Positions 53,784-62,098 of a stretch of 64,000 nucleotides of DNA are shown here, piece after piece. Source of the stretch: Aequorivita echinoideorum (lineage in GTDB: Bacteria > Bacteroidota > Bacteroidia > Flavobacteriales > Flavobacteriaceae); contig NZ_JAHCTB010000005.1 in NCBI RefSeq assembly GCF_018476645.1, positions 1 to 64,000 on the forward strand, given 5' to 3'. Positions within the stretch are counted from its first letter, which is position 1. Every line of letters starts with the position of its first letter. Under the pieces are notes generated by a model. The model saw nothing but the letters and a program-made list of their open reading frames with translations, had not been told where the DNA came from and made no database searches. A program made the translations under genes and the position numbers.

Positions 53784-55409
53784 ATGAAACAAATTATATT
53801 AATCATTTTTATTTTCTTCTGCACAAACGCATTCACACAAAACGAGACTTGGTTTTATTTGGTTGCGAAAGATTCCACCGTAAATCCCATTTTTATGCCA
53901 GCAGAGGGAAATCTTCAGTATGCGGGAAATAATCCTGAATTGAAACAAATTTTCTCGAAATATAAAATCAGAACTTTCAAGAAAACGCTGAAAAATGCTA
54001 AAAAGGAAAATCTTAATAAAACTTTTTTTGTAATAGCAGACAAGGAATTTCTTTTAGAAGAATTACTTCAAAAATCCCGAAATATTTTCATTTCTGGACA
54101 GATTATTCCAAAAGAGCAACGAAAAATTTTTGAACCCAACGATTATGGTCTCACGAGTACGATCGGTTCAAATATAGGTTTACAGGCACATCTGGATTAT
54201 CTCGATTTTCTCGAAGTCCCTAAGGCGTGGTATTATACGGTAGGAAATCCGAACATTATTATTGGAATTTCAGATACCGGACTCGATACCACGGATACCG
54301 ATTTTGCTGGAAAAACAAAAATCATAAGAAAATCTATAGAAGGCGGACATGGAAAAGGCGTGGCTTCTCTAGCGGCTGCCACTGGAAATAATGCCTTCGG
54401 AGTTCCTGGAGTTTGTTATAATTGTGGAATTTACAGTACAACTTATGGCGATTTTAAAAATTTGGATCAACTGCTTGAACTTTCAAATTTAGGTGTGAAG
54501 GTTATTAATTGTAGTTGGTATAGTACTACTCGGTTTGATTCTGCGCAGGAAGCAGTGAATAAAATGTTTGAAAACGGAACAATCCTCGTAGTGGCAGCAG
54601 GAAATAAAAATTGGCAAGAAAGCAAGAATGGGGAGCGATTATATTACCTAGCATCGTACGATAATGTTATTTCGGTTTCCTCGGCTATGTATAAGTACAA
54701 AACAGTAGAAGAAAATGTTGTTAAAAGTGAAAAAGGTTTTAGATATGCTGAAAATATACTGGGCTATGTTGGAAGAACTATGGGATTTAAGGATAATGAT
54801 ATCTCGAAACCATATATTTATCCGGTATCTGTAACTTCTCTGAACCGCGAAGTGGATATCCTGGCGCCTTCAACTGGGACTTTTCTTTATGGAAATTATT
54901 TGGAAAAATCAGATCTTGTCTATGATACGAATGAGCATACCAGTAATGCTACACCATTGGTTACTGGCACCGTGGGACTGATGTTTTCATTATACCCTTG
55001 TTTGCCCGTAGATGAGGTAGAAAGCATTTTGAAAATGACCTCCTTGAACATTGACCATATTGAAGCCAATAAACCCTATGCGGGAAAATATGGCGCAGGC
55101 ATTTTGAACACAGGAAGGGCAGTGGAAATGGTTTTTGATATGTTTGCTGAAAATGAGGTGGTTACTATCGAAAATCAAAAATTCAGCCGATGGGATTTTA
55201 AATTGACATCTCATTCTGAAGTTCTTATTAAAAACCAAGAATTTACTGAGAATGCAACATTGAATCTTACTTCAAAAAAGAGAATTGTAATTGCTGCGAA
55301 CACAATTTTGAAACCAAGTGAAACTGGAAAAATCCAATTGAAAATCAACCCAAATTTAGAAAGAGAATGTGAACTTCAATTGCGCGATCCGAGCATTTTA
55401 GATGATTGA
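53784..55409 (+). CDS. Exported S8-family (subtilisin-like) serine peptidase
   Basis: The 541-residue protein has a signal peptide (about 1-19, NAFTQ) and a propeptide-like region (about 20-145). The catalytic domain (about 150-450) has Asp164 in IIIGISDTGLD, His189 in GGHGKGVAS (family norm HGTxVA) and Ser387 in HTSNATPLVTGT (norm GTSxAxP). The triad is intact but flanking residues are unusual. A beta-rich C-terminal region (about 450-541) follows with no typical T9SS sorting domain. It may mature surface proteins of this glycan locus or be a general secreted protease. Confidence 0.83.
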   Translation: MKQIILIIFIFFCTNAFTQNETWFYLVAKDSTVNPIFMPAEGNLQYAGNNPELKQIFSKYKIRTFKKTLKNAKKENLNKTFFVIADKEFLLEELLQKSRNIFISGQIIPKEQRKIFEPNDYGLTSTIGSNIGLQAHLDYLDFLEVPKAWYYTVGNPNIIIGISDTGLDTTDTDFAGKTKIIRKSIEGGHGKGVASLAAATGNNAFGVPGVCYNCGIYSTTYGDFKNLDQLLELSNLGVKVINCSWYSTTRFDSAQEAVNKMFENGTILVVAAGNKNWQESKNGERLYYLASYDNVISVSSAMYKYKTVEENVVKSEKGFRYAENILGYVGRTMGFKDNDISKPYIYPVSVTSLNREVDILAPSTGTFLYGNYLEKSDLVYDTNEHTSNATPLVTGTVGLMFSLYPCLPVDEVESILKMTSLNIDHIEANKPYAGKYGAGILNTGRAVEMVFDMFAENEVVTIENQKFSRWDFKLTSHSEVLIKNQEFTENATLNLTSKKRIVIAANTILKPSETGKIQLKINPNLERECELQLRDPSILDD

Positions 55410-55467
55410 TTTTTTAAAAGCTAATCTTTAGAAGTAATGAAAATAAGTGAGATTTCCATAATTTATC

Positions 55468-55530
55468 ATCAACCATCAACCATCAACCATCAACCATCAA
55501 CCATCAACCATCAACCATCAACCATCAACC
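55468..55530. repeat. Tandem array of a 7-bp unit
   Basis: Nine perfect copies of ATCAACC (63 bp) lie between the peptidase stop codon and the convergent FtsE-like gene. Such pure short tandem repeats can vary in copy number between strains. Confidence 0.9.
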
Positions 55531-55535
55531 ACCAT

Positions 55536-56219
55536 TTAAACCGTTTTTTGAACTACCTCAAAAATTTGGTTTTCGTCGCATTTCAGCGTTTTTGAAGGAT
55601 ATTTCAGCAATAATGCATAATCGTGCGTCGCCATTAAAATGGTATTTCCATTTTGGTTTATTTCCTTTAAAACTTCCATAACTTCCACGCTGGTTTGAGG
55701 GTCAAGGTTTCCGGTAGGTTCATCTGCCAGAATCAATTCCGGATCATTTAAAAGTGCCCTTGCAATAGCAACACGCTGCTGTTCACCACCGGAAAGTTGA
55801 TAGGGATATTTAAAGGCTTTAGTTTTCATCCCAACTTTGTCCAAAACTTGGTTTATCTTGCTTTCCATCGCAGATTTGTCTTTCCACCCAGTTGCAGTGA
55901 GTACGAAAACCAAATTATTATGAACGGTTCTATCATTAAGCAGCTTGAAATCCTGGAATACAACGCCTAATTTTCTTCTCAGGAAAGGAATGTCTTTTTC
56001 CTTTAATGTGGCTAAATCATATCCAACAATATTTCCCTCACCCTCTTGAAGCGGAAGATCTCCGTAAAGCGTTTTCATAAAACTACTTTTCCCGGTTCCG
56101 GTTTTCCCGATTAAATAAACAAATTCGCCTTTTTCAACCGATACAGAGACATCTGAAAGAACCATATTTTCGCCTTGAAAAATGGATGCGTTTGATAATG
56201 CTAATACTGGTTGTGACAT
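55536..56219 (-). CDS. ftsE: FtsE-like ABC transporter ATPase
   Basis: A 227-residue single ABC ATPase domain with Walker [10 protein letters not shown] (about 38-46), Q-loop [17 protein letters not shown] (about 87-103), signature [19 protein letters not shown] (about 142-160) and Walker [14 protein letters not shown] (about 162). The closest pattern is FtsE, the cytosolic partner of FtsX in septal peptidoglycan-hydrolase control. ftsX is not adjacent; instead the start overlaps the end of a GT-C-like gene by 19 bases. A LolD/MacB-type role remains possible. Confidence 0.78.
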   Translation of the reverse strand: MSQPVLALSNASIFQGENMVLSDVSVSVEKGEFVYLIGKTGTGKSSFMKTLYGDLPLQEGEGNIVGYDLATLKEKDIPFLRRKLGVVFQDFKLLNDRTVHNNLVFVLTATGWKDKSAMESKINQVLDKVGMKTKAFKYPYQLSGGEQQRVAIARALLNDPELILADEPTGNLDPQTSVEVMEVLKEINQNGNTILMATHDYALLLKYPSKTLKCDENQIFEVVQKTV

Positions 56220-57535
56220 ATTTTTTTATTGAAATTTAGATAAAACTGTAAGACCACAATTACCATCAATGGAAAAAATGGCATCGAAAATCTTGCATTC
56301 GAGCCAAAGGTAACCAAAGCTTGGCCAATTGAAGCGCCCAAAATTAGTAAAACACAGAATAATTCAAAGTTAAAAAGCCATCTTCGTTTCATTATTCTTA
56401 TGAAGATGTGGTACCCACAAATCAATAAGAACAGGATTTTCAGAATAATTATTACAGGAAAGGTTATATATTTCCAAAGTACAAGCAGTATTTTCCGTGC
56501 TTCAAAAATTTTGAAACTGTTGTAGTTCCACAATATGCTCGTTCCCCAAAAGTCCGCCCAAGATGTTGAAACTTGTTTCAAATAATCAAGTTTGTTTTCC
56601 ATAATTAAATCCCGGTTCATTGGATTTAATCGCTGTGAAAATTCAGCGACAGTAAGGGAATCCTTCTTTTTCATTTCAGTAAAAACAAACCAAATTGCCA
56701 TGGCCGGATCGTGATTGTGCGCAATTAATGAATCTCTTTTTCTCACGTGAATATCCCGTATTTCAGCATATTTATCATCAGCTTTTTCTACGTAGAAAAC
56801 AGTGTTTTGAGCCAAATTTCCTCCTGAAAATGAAGTAATAGATTTATATCCCGTATGGCTTTCGTTAAAGGAGGTCCAGAATGTATAGAATATTAAAAAT
56901 GGAGTGCAAAAAAGAAATACACGTATGGCGTTGTGGAATATCCCTTCCTTATAATTAAGAAGAATGTAATAGATGGTAATAAATAATGGCAGAATTAAAA
57001 ACATGGGCCTTACCGTAACGGTAACCATTGAAAGTATTCCAATCAAAAAAACAGCAAACAGTTTTTGTGGCCGATTGAAAAAATCTTTTTTTATCATAAA
57101 CCAAATGCACGCCGTAAAGCAAAAAAGTGTCAAATTCTCAGTTAGAATGGCTCGTTCATAGAATAGTAGATGTAAAAAGATAGAAGGCACAAGACCGGCA
57201 ATTAGTGAAATGCCCACATTTTTGCTTTGGTTGTAAAAAATACTGTAAAGCATCAGTGAAGTAAGAATACCTAGAATACTTTGATAAATGGTAACCAGCG
57301 AACCAGAAATATTCGCCAAAAAAATGAGAAAGGGATATCCGGGAGTCCTGTTGCCATTATAACTGCTGAAATCCCAATTTTTGATCATTTCTGCAACGTC
57401 CGTGTAATTTTCAGAATCATTAAACATACTTACGTGCCCGCCGTATGCAAGATAAATTGCCAATCGAGCAGCGATTCCAGTAATGAATAAAAATGTATAG
57501 GGATTTTTTTTAGCCTTTTCCCAAATTCTTTTCAT
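56201..57535 (-). CDS. Polytopic membrane protein, probable GT-C/GT39-like glycosyltransferase
   Basis: The 444-residue protein has about 11 TM helices. A luminal loop near the N-terminus contains an acidic stretch (MFNDSENYTDVAEMI, about 36-50) in the place of the GT-C catalytic D-x-D/E, and GSNARFSMPFFPLMVIVVLQF (about 409-430) is the conserved C-terminal helix motif of GT39-like enzymes. The upstream GT2 gene overlaps it by 26 bases and would supply a polyprenol-linked sugar. Activity is inferred from motif positions. Confidence 0.75.
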   Translation of the reverse strand: MKRIWEKAKKNPYTFLFITGIAARLAIYLAYGGHVSMFNDSENYTDVAEMIKNWDFSSYNGNRTPGYPFLIFLANISGSLVTIYQSILGILTSLMLYSIFYNQSKNVGISLIAGLVPSIFLHLLFYERAILTENLTLFCFTACIWFMIKKDFFNRPQKLFAVFLIGILSMVTVTVRPMFLILPLFITIYYILLNYKEGIFHNAIRVFLFCTPFLIFYTFWTSFNESHTGYKSITSFSGGNLAQNTVFYVEKADDKYAEIRDIHVRKRDSLIAHNHDPAMAIWFVFTEMKKKDSLTVAEFSQRLNPMNRDLIMENKLDYLKQVSTSWADFWGTSILWNYNSFKIFEARKILLVLWKYITFPVIIILKILFLLICGYHIFIRIMKRRWLFNFELFCVLLILGASIGQALVTFGSNARFSMPFFPLMVIVVLQFYLNFNKKICHNQY

Positions 57536-58283
57536 CGTTTGTTTGCTTTTTATAGATAAGAAATAATTGATACGGAATTCTAAGCAAATCCTTGAAACGA
57601 ATTTTTGAGTCGCCCATTTCTACCCAGGTTTTTAAGGGCTGTTCATACATTATTTCCTTGAGACTTTTTTTTGAATAGCGCACTTGCAGTCGGCTTATTA
57701 ATTCAATATCAAAAAGCCATCGGCTTACGAAGGGTTCACTGAAAATGATTTCGGCGCAACGTTTTGTGATTAATTTTGCGCCACACTGTGTATCATATAT
57801 CGGTATTTTTAAAATGGTGTTATTGACGATTGTGGCCATGATGCGCCCGGAATAATGGCGCATCTGGCTTCTTTCAATGGTAGAACCCGCTTTCTTTATT
57901 CTTGAGCCAAGAATCATTTCTCTTTTAGTATCCTCCTTCATCGCACGGTATAGATTCGTAATTTCCGTGAGAGGCGTAGAAAAATCTGCGTCAAAATAGG
58001 CAATGTTTTCAGTTTTTGGATTTTGCATTGAAAAAAGAACACCTTCCCGAATTGCTTCGGCTTTGCCCATATTTTTATCCAGATTCAATATGGTAATTGG
58101 CGTTTTTTCATTTATTGAAATACTTTCGGTTTTTATTTGATTGAGCATTTCCCTTGTTCCATCGGTACTGCCATCATTCACAAAAATGATATGCACTTGT
58201 TCCAAATTTTCCAAATATGAAAAAAATAGCTTTTTGTTGAAACGTGCAGCTTCATTATAACACGGAATGATGATATCAATCAT
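57510..58283 (-). CDS. GT2-family polyprenyl-phosphate sugar transferase (ALG5-like)
   Basis: The 257-residue protein has the GT-A pattern of dolichyl-phosphate beta-glucosyltransferases: MIDIIIPCYNEAARFNKKLFFSYLEN (about 1-26), IIFVNDGSTDGTREML (about 33-48), NMGKAEAIREGVLFSM (about 72) and IAYFDADFSTPLTEI (D-x-D near 98). A C-terminal QCGAKLITKRCAEIIFSEPFVSRWLFDIELI stretch follows. It has no TM helix itself and overlaps the downstream GT-C gene; the pair fits donor-lipid synthesis followed by transfer. Confidence 0.85.
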   Translation of the reverse strand: MIDIIIPCYNEAARFNKKLFFSYLENLEQVHIIFVNDGSTDGTREMLNQIKTESISINEKTPITILNLDKNMGKAEAIREGVLFSMQNPKTENIAYFDADFSTPLTEITNLYRAMKEDTKREMILGSRIKKAGSTIERSQMRHYSGRIMATIVNNTILKIPIYDTQCGAKLITKRCAEIIFSEPFVSRWLFDIELISRLQVRYSKKSLKEIMYEQPLKTWVEMGDSKIRFKDLLRIPYQLFLIYKKQTNDEKNLGKG

Positions 58284-58305
58284 TTACTTCTGAAAAATTT
58301 AAATA

Positions 58306-58773
58306 TCAATCATTTCCTTTTTTCTGAACAATCTCCCGCAGTGCATCAATCTCCTTTTGTTGCTGAAGTGTGTAAATGGTGAGTTCTTCTACTTTTTTCA
58401 ATAATAAAAGGTTCATTTCCTTCAATTCCATTCCATTTTCTGAAAATTCCTTTGCTGACGGTATTTCGGGCAAGTGATTATTTTCGTTTAGAAAAGCTTC
58501 CAATTCCTTCAGAGAAATCAACTCATAATGGGGCATATTATCAGAAGCTCCCTTAAAATAAGTTTCAAAAACATAATCCGGTGCCACCGCGCCATCGAGA
58601 TCCACCCTAACTTCTTGGGTGTGGATTTTTCCTTTTACCGTCAAAAGTTCGTCTGGAGAATTGGTTCCAATCCCAATCTTCCCATCTTTTTCCGTAAGAT
58701 TCGTAAATGGATTGCGCTGCGAATGGGCGCAAAATGATATTAAAATTGCCGCCACAAAGATTAATTGCTTCAT
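58306..58773 (-). CDS. Exported protein with coiled-coil tail
   Basis: The 155-residue protein starts with a signal peptide (MKQLIFVAAILISFCAHSQ) from ATG 58773; the upstream in-frame start at 58830 adds 19 basic residues and was rejected. The central part (GKIGIGTNSPDELLTVKGKIHTQEVRVDLDGAVAPDY, about 30-66) is the pattern of many Bacteroidota secreted proteins related to phage-tail-fibre-like adhesins. A coiled coil (about 112-150, KEMNLLLLKKVEELTIYTLQQQKEIDALRE) ends it. It is probably transcribed with the downstream GT2 gene (22-base gap). Function unknown. Confidence 0.75.
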   Translation of the reverse strand: MKQLIFVAAILISFCAHSQRNPFTNLTEKDGKIGIGTNSPDELLTVKGKIHTQEVRVDLDGAVAPDYVFETYFKGASDNMPHYELISLKELEAFLNENNHLPEIPSAKEFSENGMELKEMNLLLLKKVEELTIYTLQQQKEIDALREIVQKKGND

Positions 58774-59003
58774 AGTAAGGGATTTGGATTTTAAAACTTT
58801 TTTTAAAAGTACATCATTTTTTTTACGCATTTATTTTTCGCTCAATTTCTATATTTCAAAAAATACTTATTATAACTTTGAAGCGTTATCATAGCAGGAA
58901 AATTCAGCAAAAACCCGTTAATAAAACAGTTAAAAAAGTTTACAGTATCGCAAAAAGCTACCTTTTAGATTAAATACCTTTACGCCTTAAAAAACTGTAA
59001 CTA

Positions 59004-62000
59004 ATGAATAAGAATTTTCTCTTCTTTTCGCTTTTTCTATTGCTCTCATTTTCTTCATTTTCGCAGCAGACCGCGGCATTCACAAATGATTACGCTGAAT
59101 TCAACCAAGCGCTGGAGCTGTATAACAACGGTCAATTTCTTGCCGCCCAAAGCCTTTTTTCAAAAATAAAGGAACAAAGCAACAATGAAACCGTACAGAG
59201 CGATTGTGCATACTATATTGCCAATGCGGCCGTGCGCCTTAATCAGCAAAATGCGGATCAATTGATGGAGGATTTTGTGGAAGAATACCCCACCAGCATC
59301 AAGCGTAATTCTGCATATATAGATGTGGCCAGTTACTATTTTGAAAATGGAAAATACAGCTACGCACAGAAATGGTACGATAAGGTGGATGCCAGTAATT
59401 TGAGCCGAAGCGAGCAGGAAAAGTATAACTTCAATATGGGATACGTTTATTTTAAGGCGAACCGTTTTGAAGAGGCAAAAAAATATTTCAACAAGGTTTC
59501 CACTTCGCAGAAATACGGCTCGCAGGCTAAGTATTATCTGGGTTTTATTGCGTATGAAGGAGACGATTACGAAGAAGCGAATAAAAATTTTGAGGAGGTA
59601 AAGGGCGAGGAGCGCTATTCTGAAGATTTGAGCTACTACCAAGCCGATATGAATTTTAAGCTCGGAAATTTCCAAAAGGCAATTGATATGGGCAAAGAGC
59701 AATTTGACCGTTCAAACCCGCAGGAAAAAAGCCAACTTTCAAAGATTATTGGTGAAAGTTATTTCAATCTTGGAAATTACGCCGAAGCCGTTCCGTATTT
59801 AAAGGAATACAAAGGAATGCGCGGCAAGTGGAACAATACAGATTATTACCAGCTTGGGTATGCGTATTACAAACAGGGCGATTACGAGAATGCTATTGGC
59901 GAATTCAACAAAATTGTGGACGGTAAAAATGCCGTCGCACAAAATGCCTATTATCATTTGGCCGAAAGCTATTTGAAACTGAATAAAAAACAGGAGGCGC
60001 TGAATGCGTTTAAAAATGCTTCAGAAATGGATTTCAGTGCAGAAATTCAAGAAGATGCATTTTTAAATTATGCCAAGTTGAGTTATGAAATTGGCAACAG
60101 TTACCAAAGTACGCCGCAGGTTTTGCTTTCCTTTATTCAGAAATACCCAAATAACGCCAATAATGAAGCGCTGAAAGATTTGTTGATTGACAGTTACATC
60201 ACTTCAAAAAATTATAAGGAAGCGATGGATTTGCTTGAAAACAACAAAAATTTTGAAAATAAATTGGCGTACCAAAAGGTTGCCTTTTACCGCGGTATCG
60301 AACTCTACAATGAAAAAAACTACACTGAAGCCATTTCATTTTTTGATAAAAGTCTAAAAGAACCGCGTGACCCTAATTTTACCGCACGCGCTACATATTG
60401 GAAGGCGGAAAGCGACTACCAACTCTCAAATTTTGAAAAATCTTTGATTGGTTACAAGCAATTTCAGCAATTGCCCGGAGCGCAGAATACTTCAGAATTG
60501 GCAAACTTGAAATACAATCTTGCGTACAACCAATTCAAACTTAAAAATTACGAGGAAGCTATTTCAAATTTTAAAAGCTACGCAAATTCCTCTTCCGCAG
60601 AAAATGCCAGAAAAAAGGATGCATACCTGCGCTTGGCAGACAGTTATTTTGTAACGAGCCAGTATTGGCCGGCGATGGAAAACTACAATTCAGCCATTGA
60701 ATTGGATGGTGAAAACGATTATGCACAGTTCCAAAAAGCAATTAGTTACGGCTTTGTGGACCGAAGCGAAAAGAAAATAGAGGAGTTGATTGCCTTTTCA
60801 AAAAAATATCCAAAATCCGTGTATCGCGACGATGCGCTTTATGAATTGGGAAATACATACGTCGCTCAAAATAAAAATAGCGAGGCAATTGGAGCTTACG
60901 ATCAATTGATTCGAGACATCCCAAACAGCAGTTTTGTTTCAAAAGCGTTGCTGAAAAAAGCGTTGATTTATGACAATACCGGCAAAAGCAGCGAAGCTTT
61001 GGGAATTTTCAAAAAAGTGGCAAAAGATTTTCCAAATACGCCGGAAGCAATGCAGGCTGTGGCTTCAGCGAAAATAATTTATATTGACCAAGGCCAGGTT
61101 AATGAGTACGCCACTTGGGTGAAAACGCTGGACTATGTGGAAATTGGCGATACAGAATTGGATGATGATACCTATCAAGCCGCCGAGCAGCCGTATTTGG
61201 AAAACAAGCAAAGTCTGGCCCAAAGCCGTTTTGAGGATTATTTGAATCAATTCCCGAACGGCCAGCACGCGTTGCAGGCACATTTTTATTTGGGTCAAAT
61301 TTATTTCAGCAATGGTAAAAATGACCAAGCCATTCCGCATTTTGAATATGTGGTGAAACGCGAGCGAAGTGAATTTACCGAACAGGCCCTTGCGCGAATT
61401 TCAGAATTGTATTTGGGCAAAAAGGATTACCAAAATGCGCTGGATTATTTAACGCGGCTGGAAGCTGAAGCAGATTTTCCACAGAACATCATTTTTGCGC
61501 AGACCAATAGTATGAAGGCTTCGTATGAATTAAAGCAATATGCGAAAGCCGTAAATTACGCTGAAAAAGTACTTCAAAATTCAAAAATTGATAATTCCAT
61601 AAAAAGTGATGCGCAGGTAATTATTGCTCGCTCTGCAATGAAAACTAATAATGAGGCAAAAGCAAAAACCGCATACGCTGAAGTTGGAAAAATCGCTACA
61701 GGGCAACTTGCGGCTGAAGCGCTTTATTACGATGCATATTTCAAAAATAAGGAAGGTAATTTTGAGGCTTCAAATGCGTCTGTACAGAAATTGGCGAAGG
61801 ATTTTTCGGGCTATAAATATTATGGGGCCAAAGGTTTGGTGTTAATGGCAAAAAATTTTTATGCACTGAAGGATGCCTACCAAGCAACCTATATTTTGGA
61901 AAGTGTGACCACCAATTTCACCGATTATCCGGAAGTGGTAGATGAAGCCAAAACCGAACTGTCAAAAATTAAAACTACCGAGGCAAAAACGAACGCTTCC

Positions 62001-62018
62001 GTAGAAACTGGAAATTAA
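59004..62018 (+). CDS. Exported TPR-repeat protein
   Basis: The 1004-residue protein has a signal peptide (about 1-20, SSFSQQ) and about 20 tandem TPR-like repeats over nearly its full length (for example AAQSLFSKIKEQ, QKWYDKVDASN, YEEANKNFEEVK, EAISFFDKSLKE, EEAISNFKSYAN, AIGAYDQLIRD, QALARISELYLGK). The repeats fit a large periplasmic scaffold. It has no lipobox, so it is not SprE-like. It is followed 80 bases later by an outer-membrane barrel gene and is probably co-transcribed. Confidence 0.85.
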   Translation: MNKNFLFFSLFLLLSFSSFSQQTAAFTNDYAEFNQALELYNNGQFLAAQSLFSKIKEQSNNETVQSDCAYYIANAAVRLNQQNADQLMEDFVEEYPTSIKRNSAYIDVASYYFENGKYSYAQKWYDKVDASNLSRSEQEKYNFNMGYVYFKANRFEEAKKYFNKVSTSQKYGSQAKYYLGFIAYEGDDYEEANKNFEEVKGEERYSEDLSYYQADMNFKLGNFQKAIDMGKEQFDRSNPQEKSQLSKIIGESYFNLGNYAEAVPYLKEYKGMRGKWNNTDYYQLGYAYYKQGDYENAIGEFNKIVDGKNAVAQNAYYHLAESYLKLNKKQEALNAFKNASEMDFSAEIQEDAFLNYAKLSYEIGNSYQSTPQVLLSFIQKYPNNANNEALKDLLIDSYITSKNYKEAMDLLENNKNFENKLAYQKVAFYRGIELYNEKNYTEAISFFDKSLKEPRDPNFTARATYWKAESDYQLSNFEKSLIGYKQFQQLPGAQNTSELANLKYNLAYNQFKLKNYEEAISNFKSYANSSSAENARKKDAYLRLADSYFVTSQYWPAMENYNSAIELDGENDYAQFQKAISYGFVDRSEKKIEELIAFSKKYPKSVYRDDALYELGNTYVAQNKNSEAIGAYDQLIRDIPNSSFVSKALLKKALIYDNTGKSSEALGIFKKVAKDFPNTPEAMQAVASAKIIYIDQGQVNEYATWVKTLDYVEIGDTELDDDTYQAAEQPYLENKQSLAQSRFEDYLNQFPNGQHALQAHFYLGQIYFSNGKNDQAIPHFEYVVKRERSEFTEQALARISELYLGKKDYQNALDYLTRLEAEADFPQNIIFAQTNSMKASYELKQYAKAVNYAEKVLQNSKIDNSIKSDAQVIIARSAMKTNNEAKAKTAYAEVGKIATGQLAAEALYYDAYFKNKEGNFEASNASVQKLAKDFSGYKYYGAKGLVLMAKNFYALKDAYQATYILESVTTNFTDYPEVVDEAKTELSKIKTTEAKTNASVETGN

Positions 62019-62031
62019 TCCATCTGTATTC

Positions 62032-62060
62032 ACCTTCAAGGTTTTCAAAACCTTGAAGGT
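62032..62060. repeat. Palindromic hairpin ACCTTCAAGGTTTT
   Basis: A perfect 14-bp inverted repeat (ACCTTCAAGGTTTT / AAAACCTTGAAGGT with one central base) between the TPR gene and the barrel gene. It could act as an intergenic hairpin modulating the second gene, and resembles dispersed palindromes of flavobacterial genomes (from memory). Confidence 0.7.
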
Positions 62061-62098
62061 TTAATAAATCTAAAAAAAAAGAAAAATCAATTGATAAA

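Noticed and set aside
55468-55530. Repeat array as a possible CRISPR
   Set aside because: Contiguous 7-bp units without spacers, and no cas genes in the window; it is a simple tandem repeat.
59160-59702. 180-codon minus-strand frame
   Set aside because: Antisense shadow of the TPR gene; the sense frame shows repeated TPR motifs.
59004-62018. Identification as the gliding protein SprE
   Set aside because: SprE is a lipoprotein and this protein has no lipobox Cys; TPR content alone is not enough.
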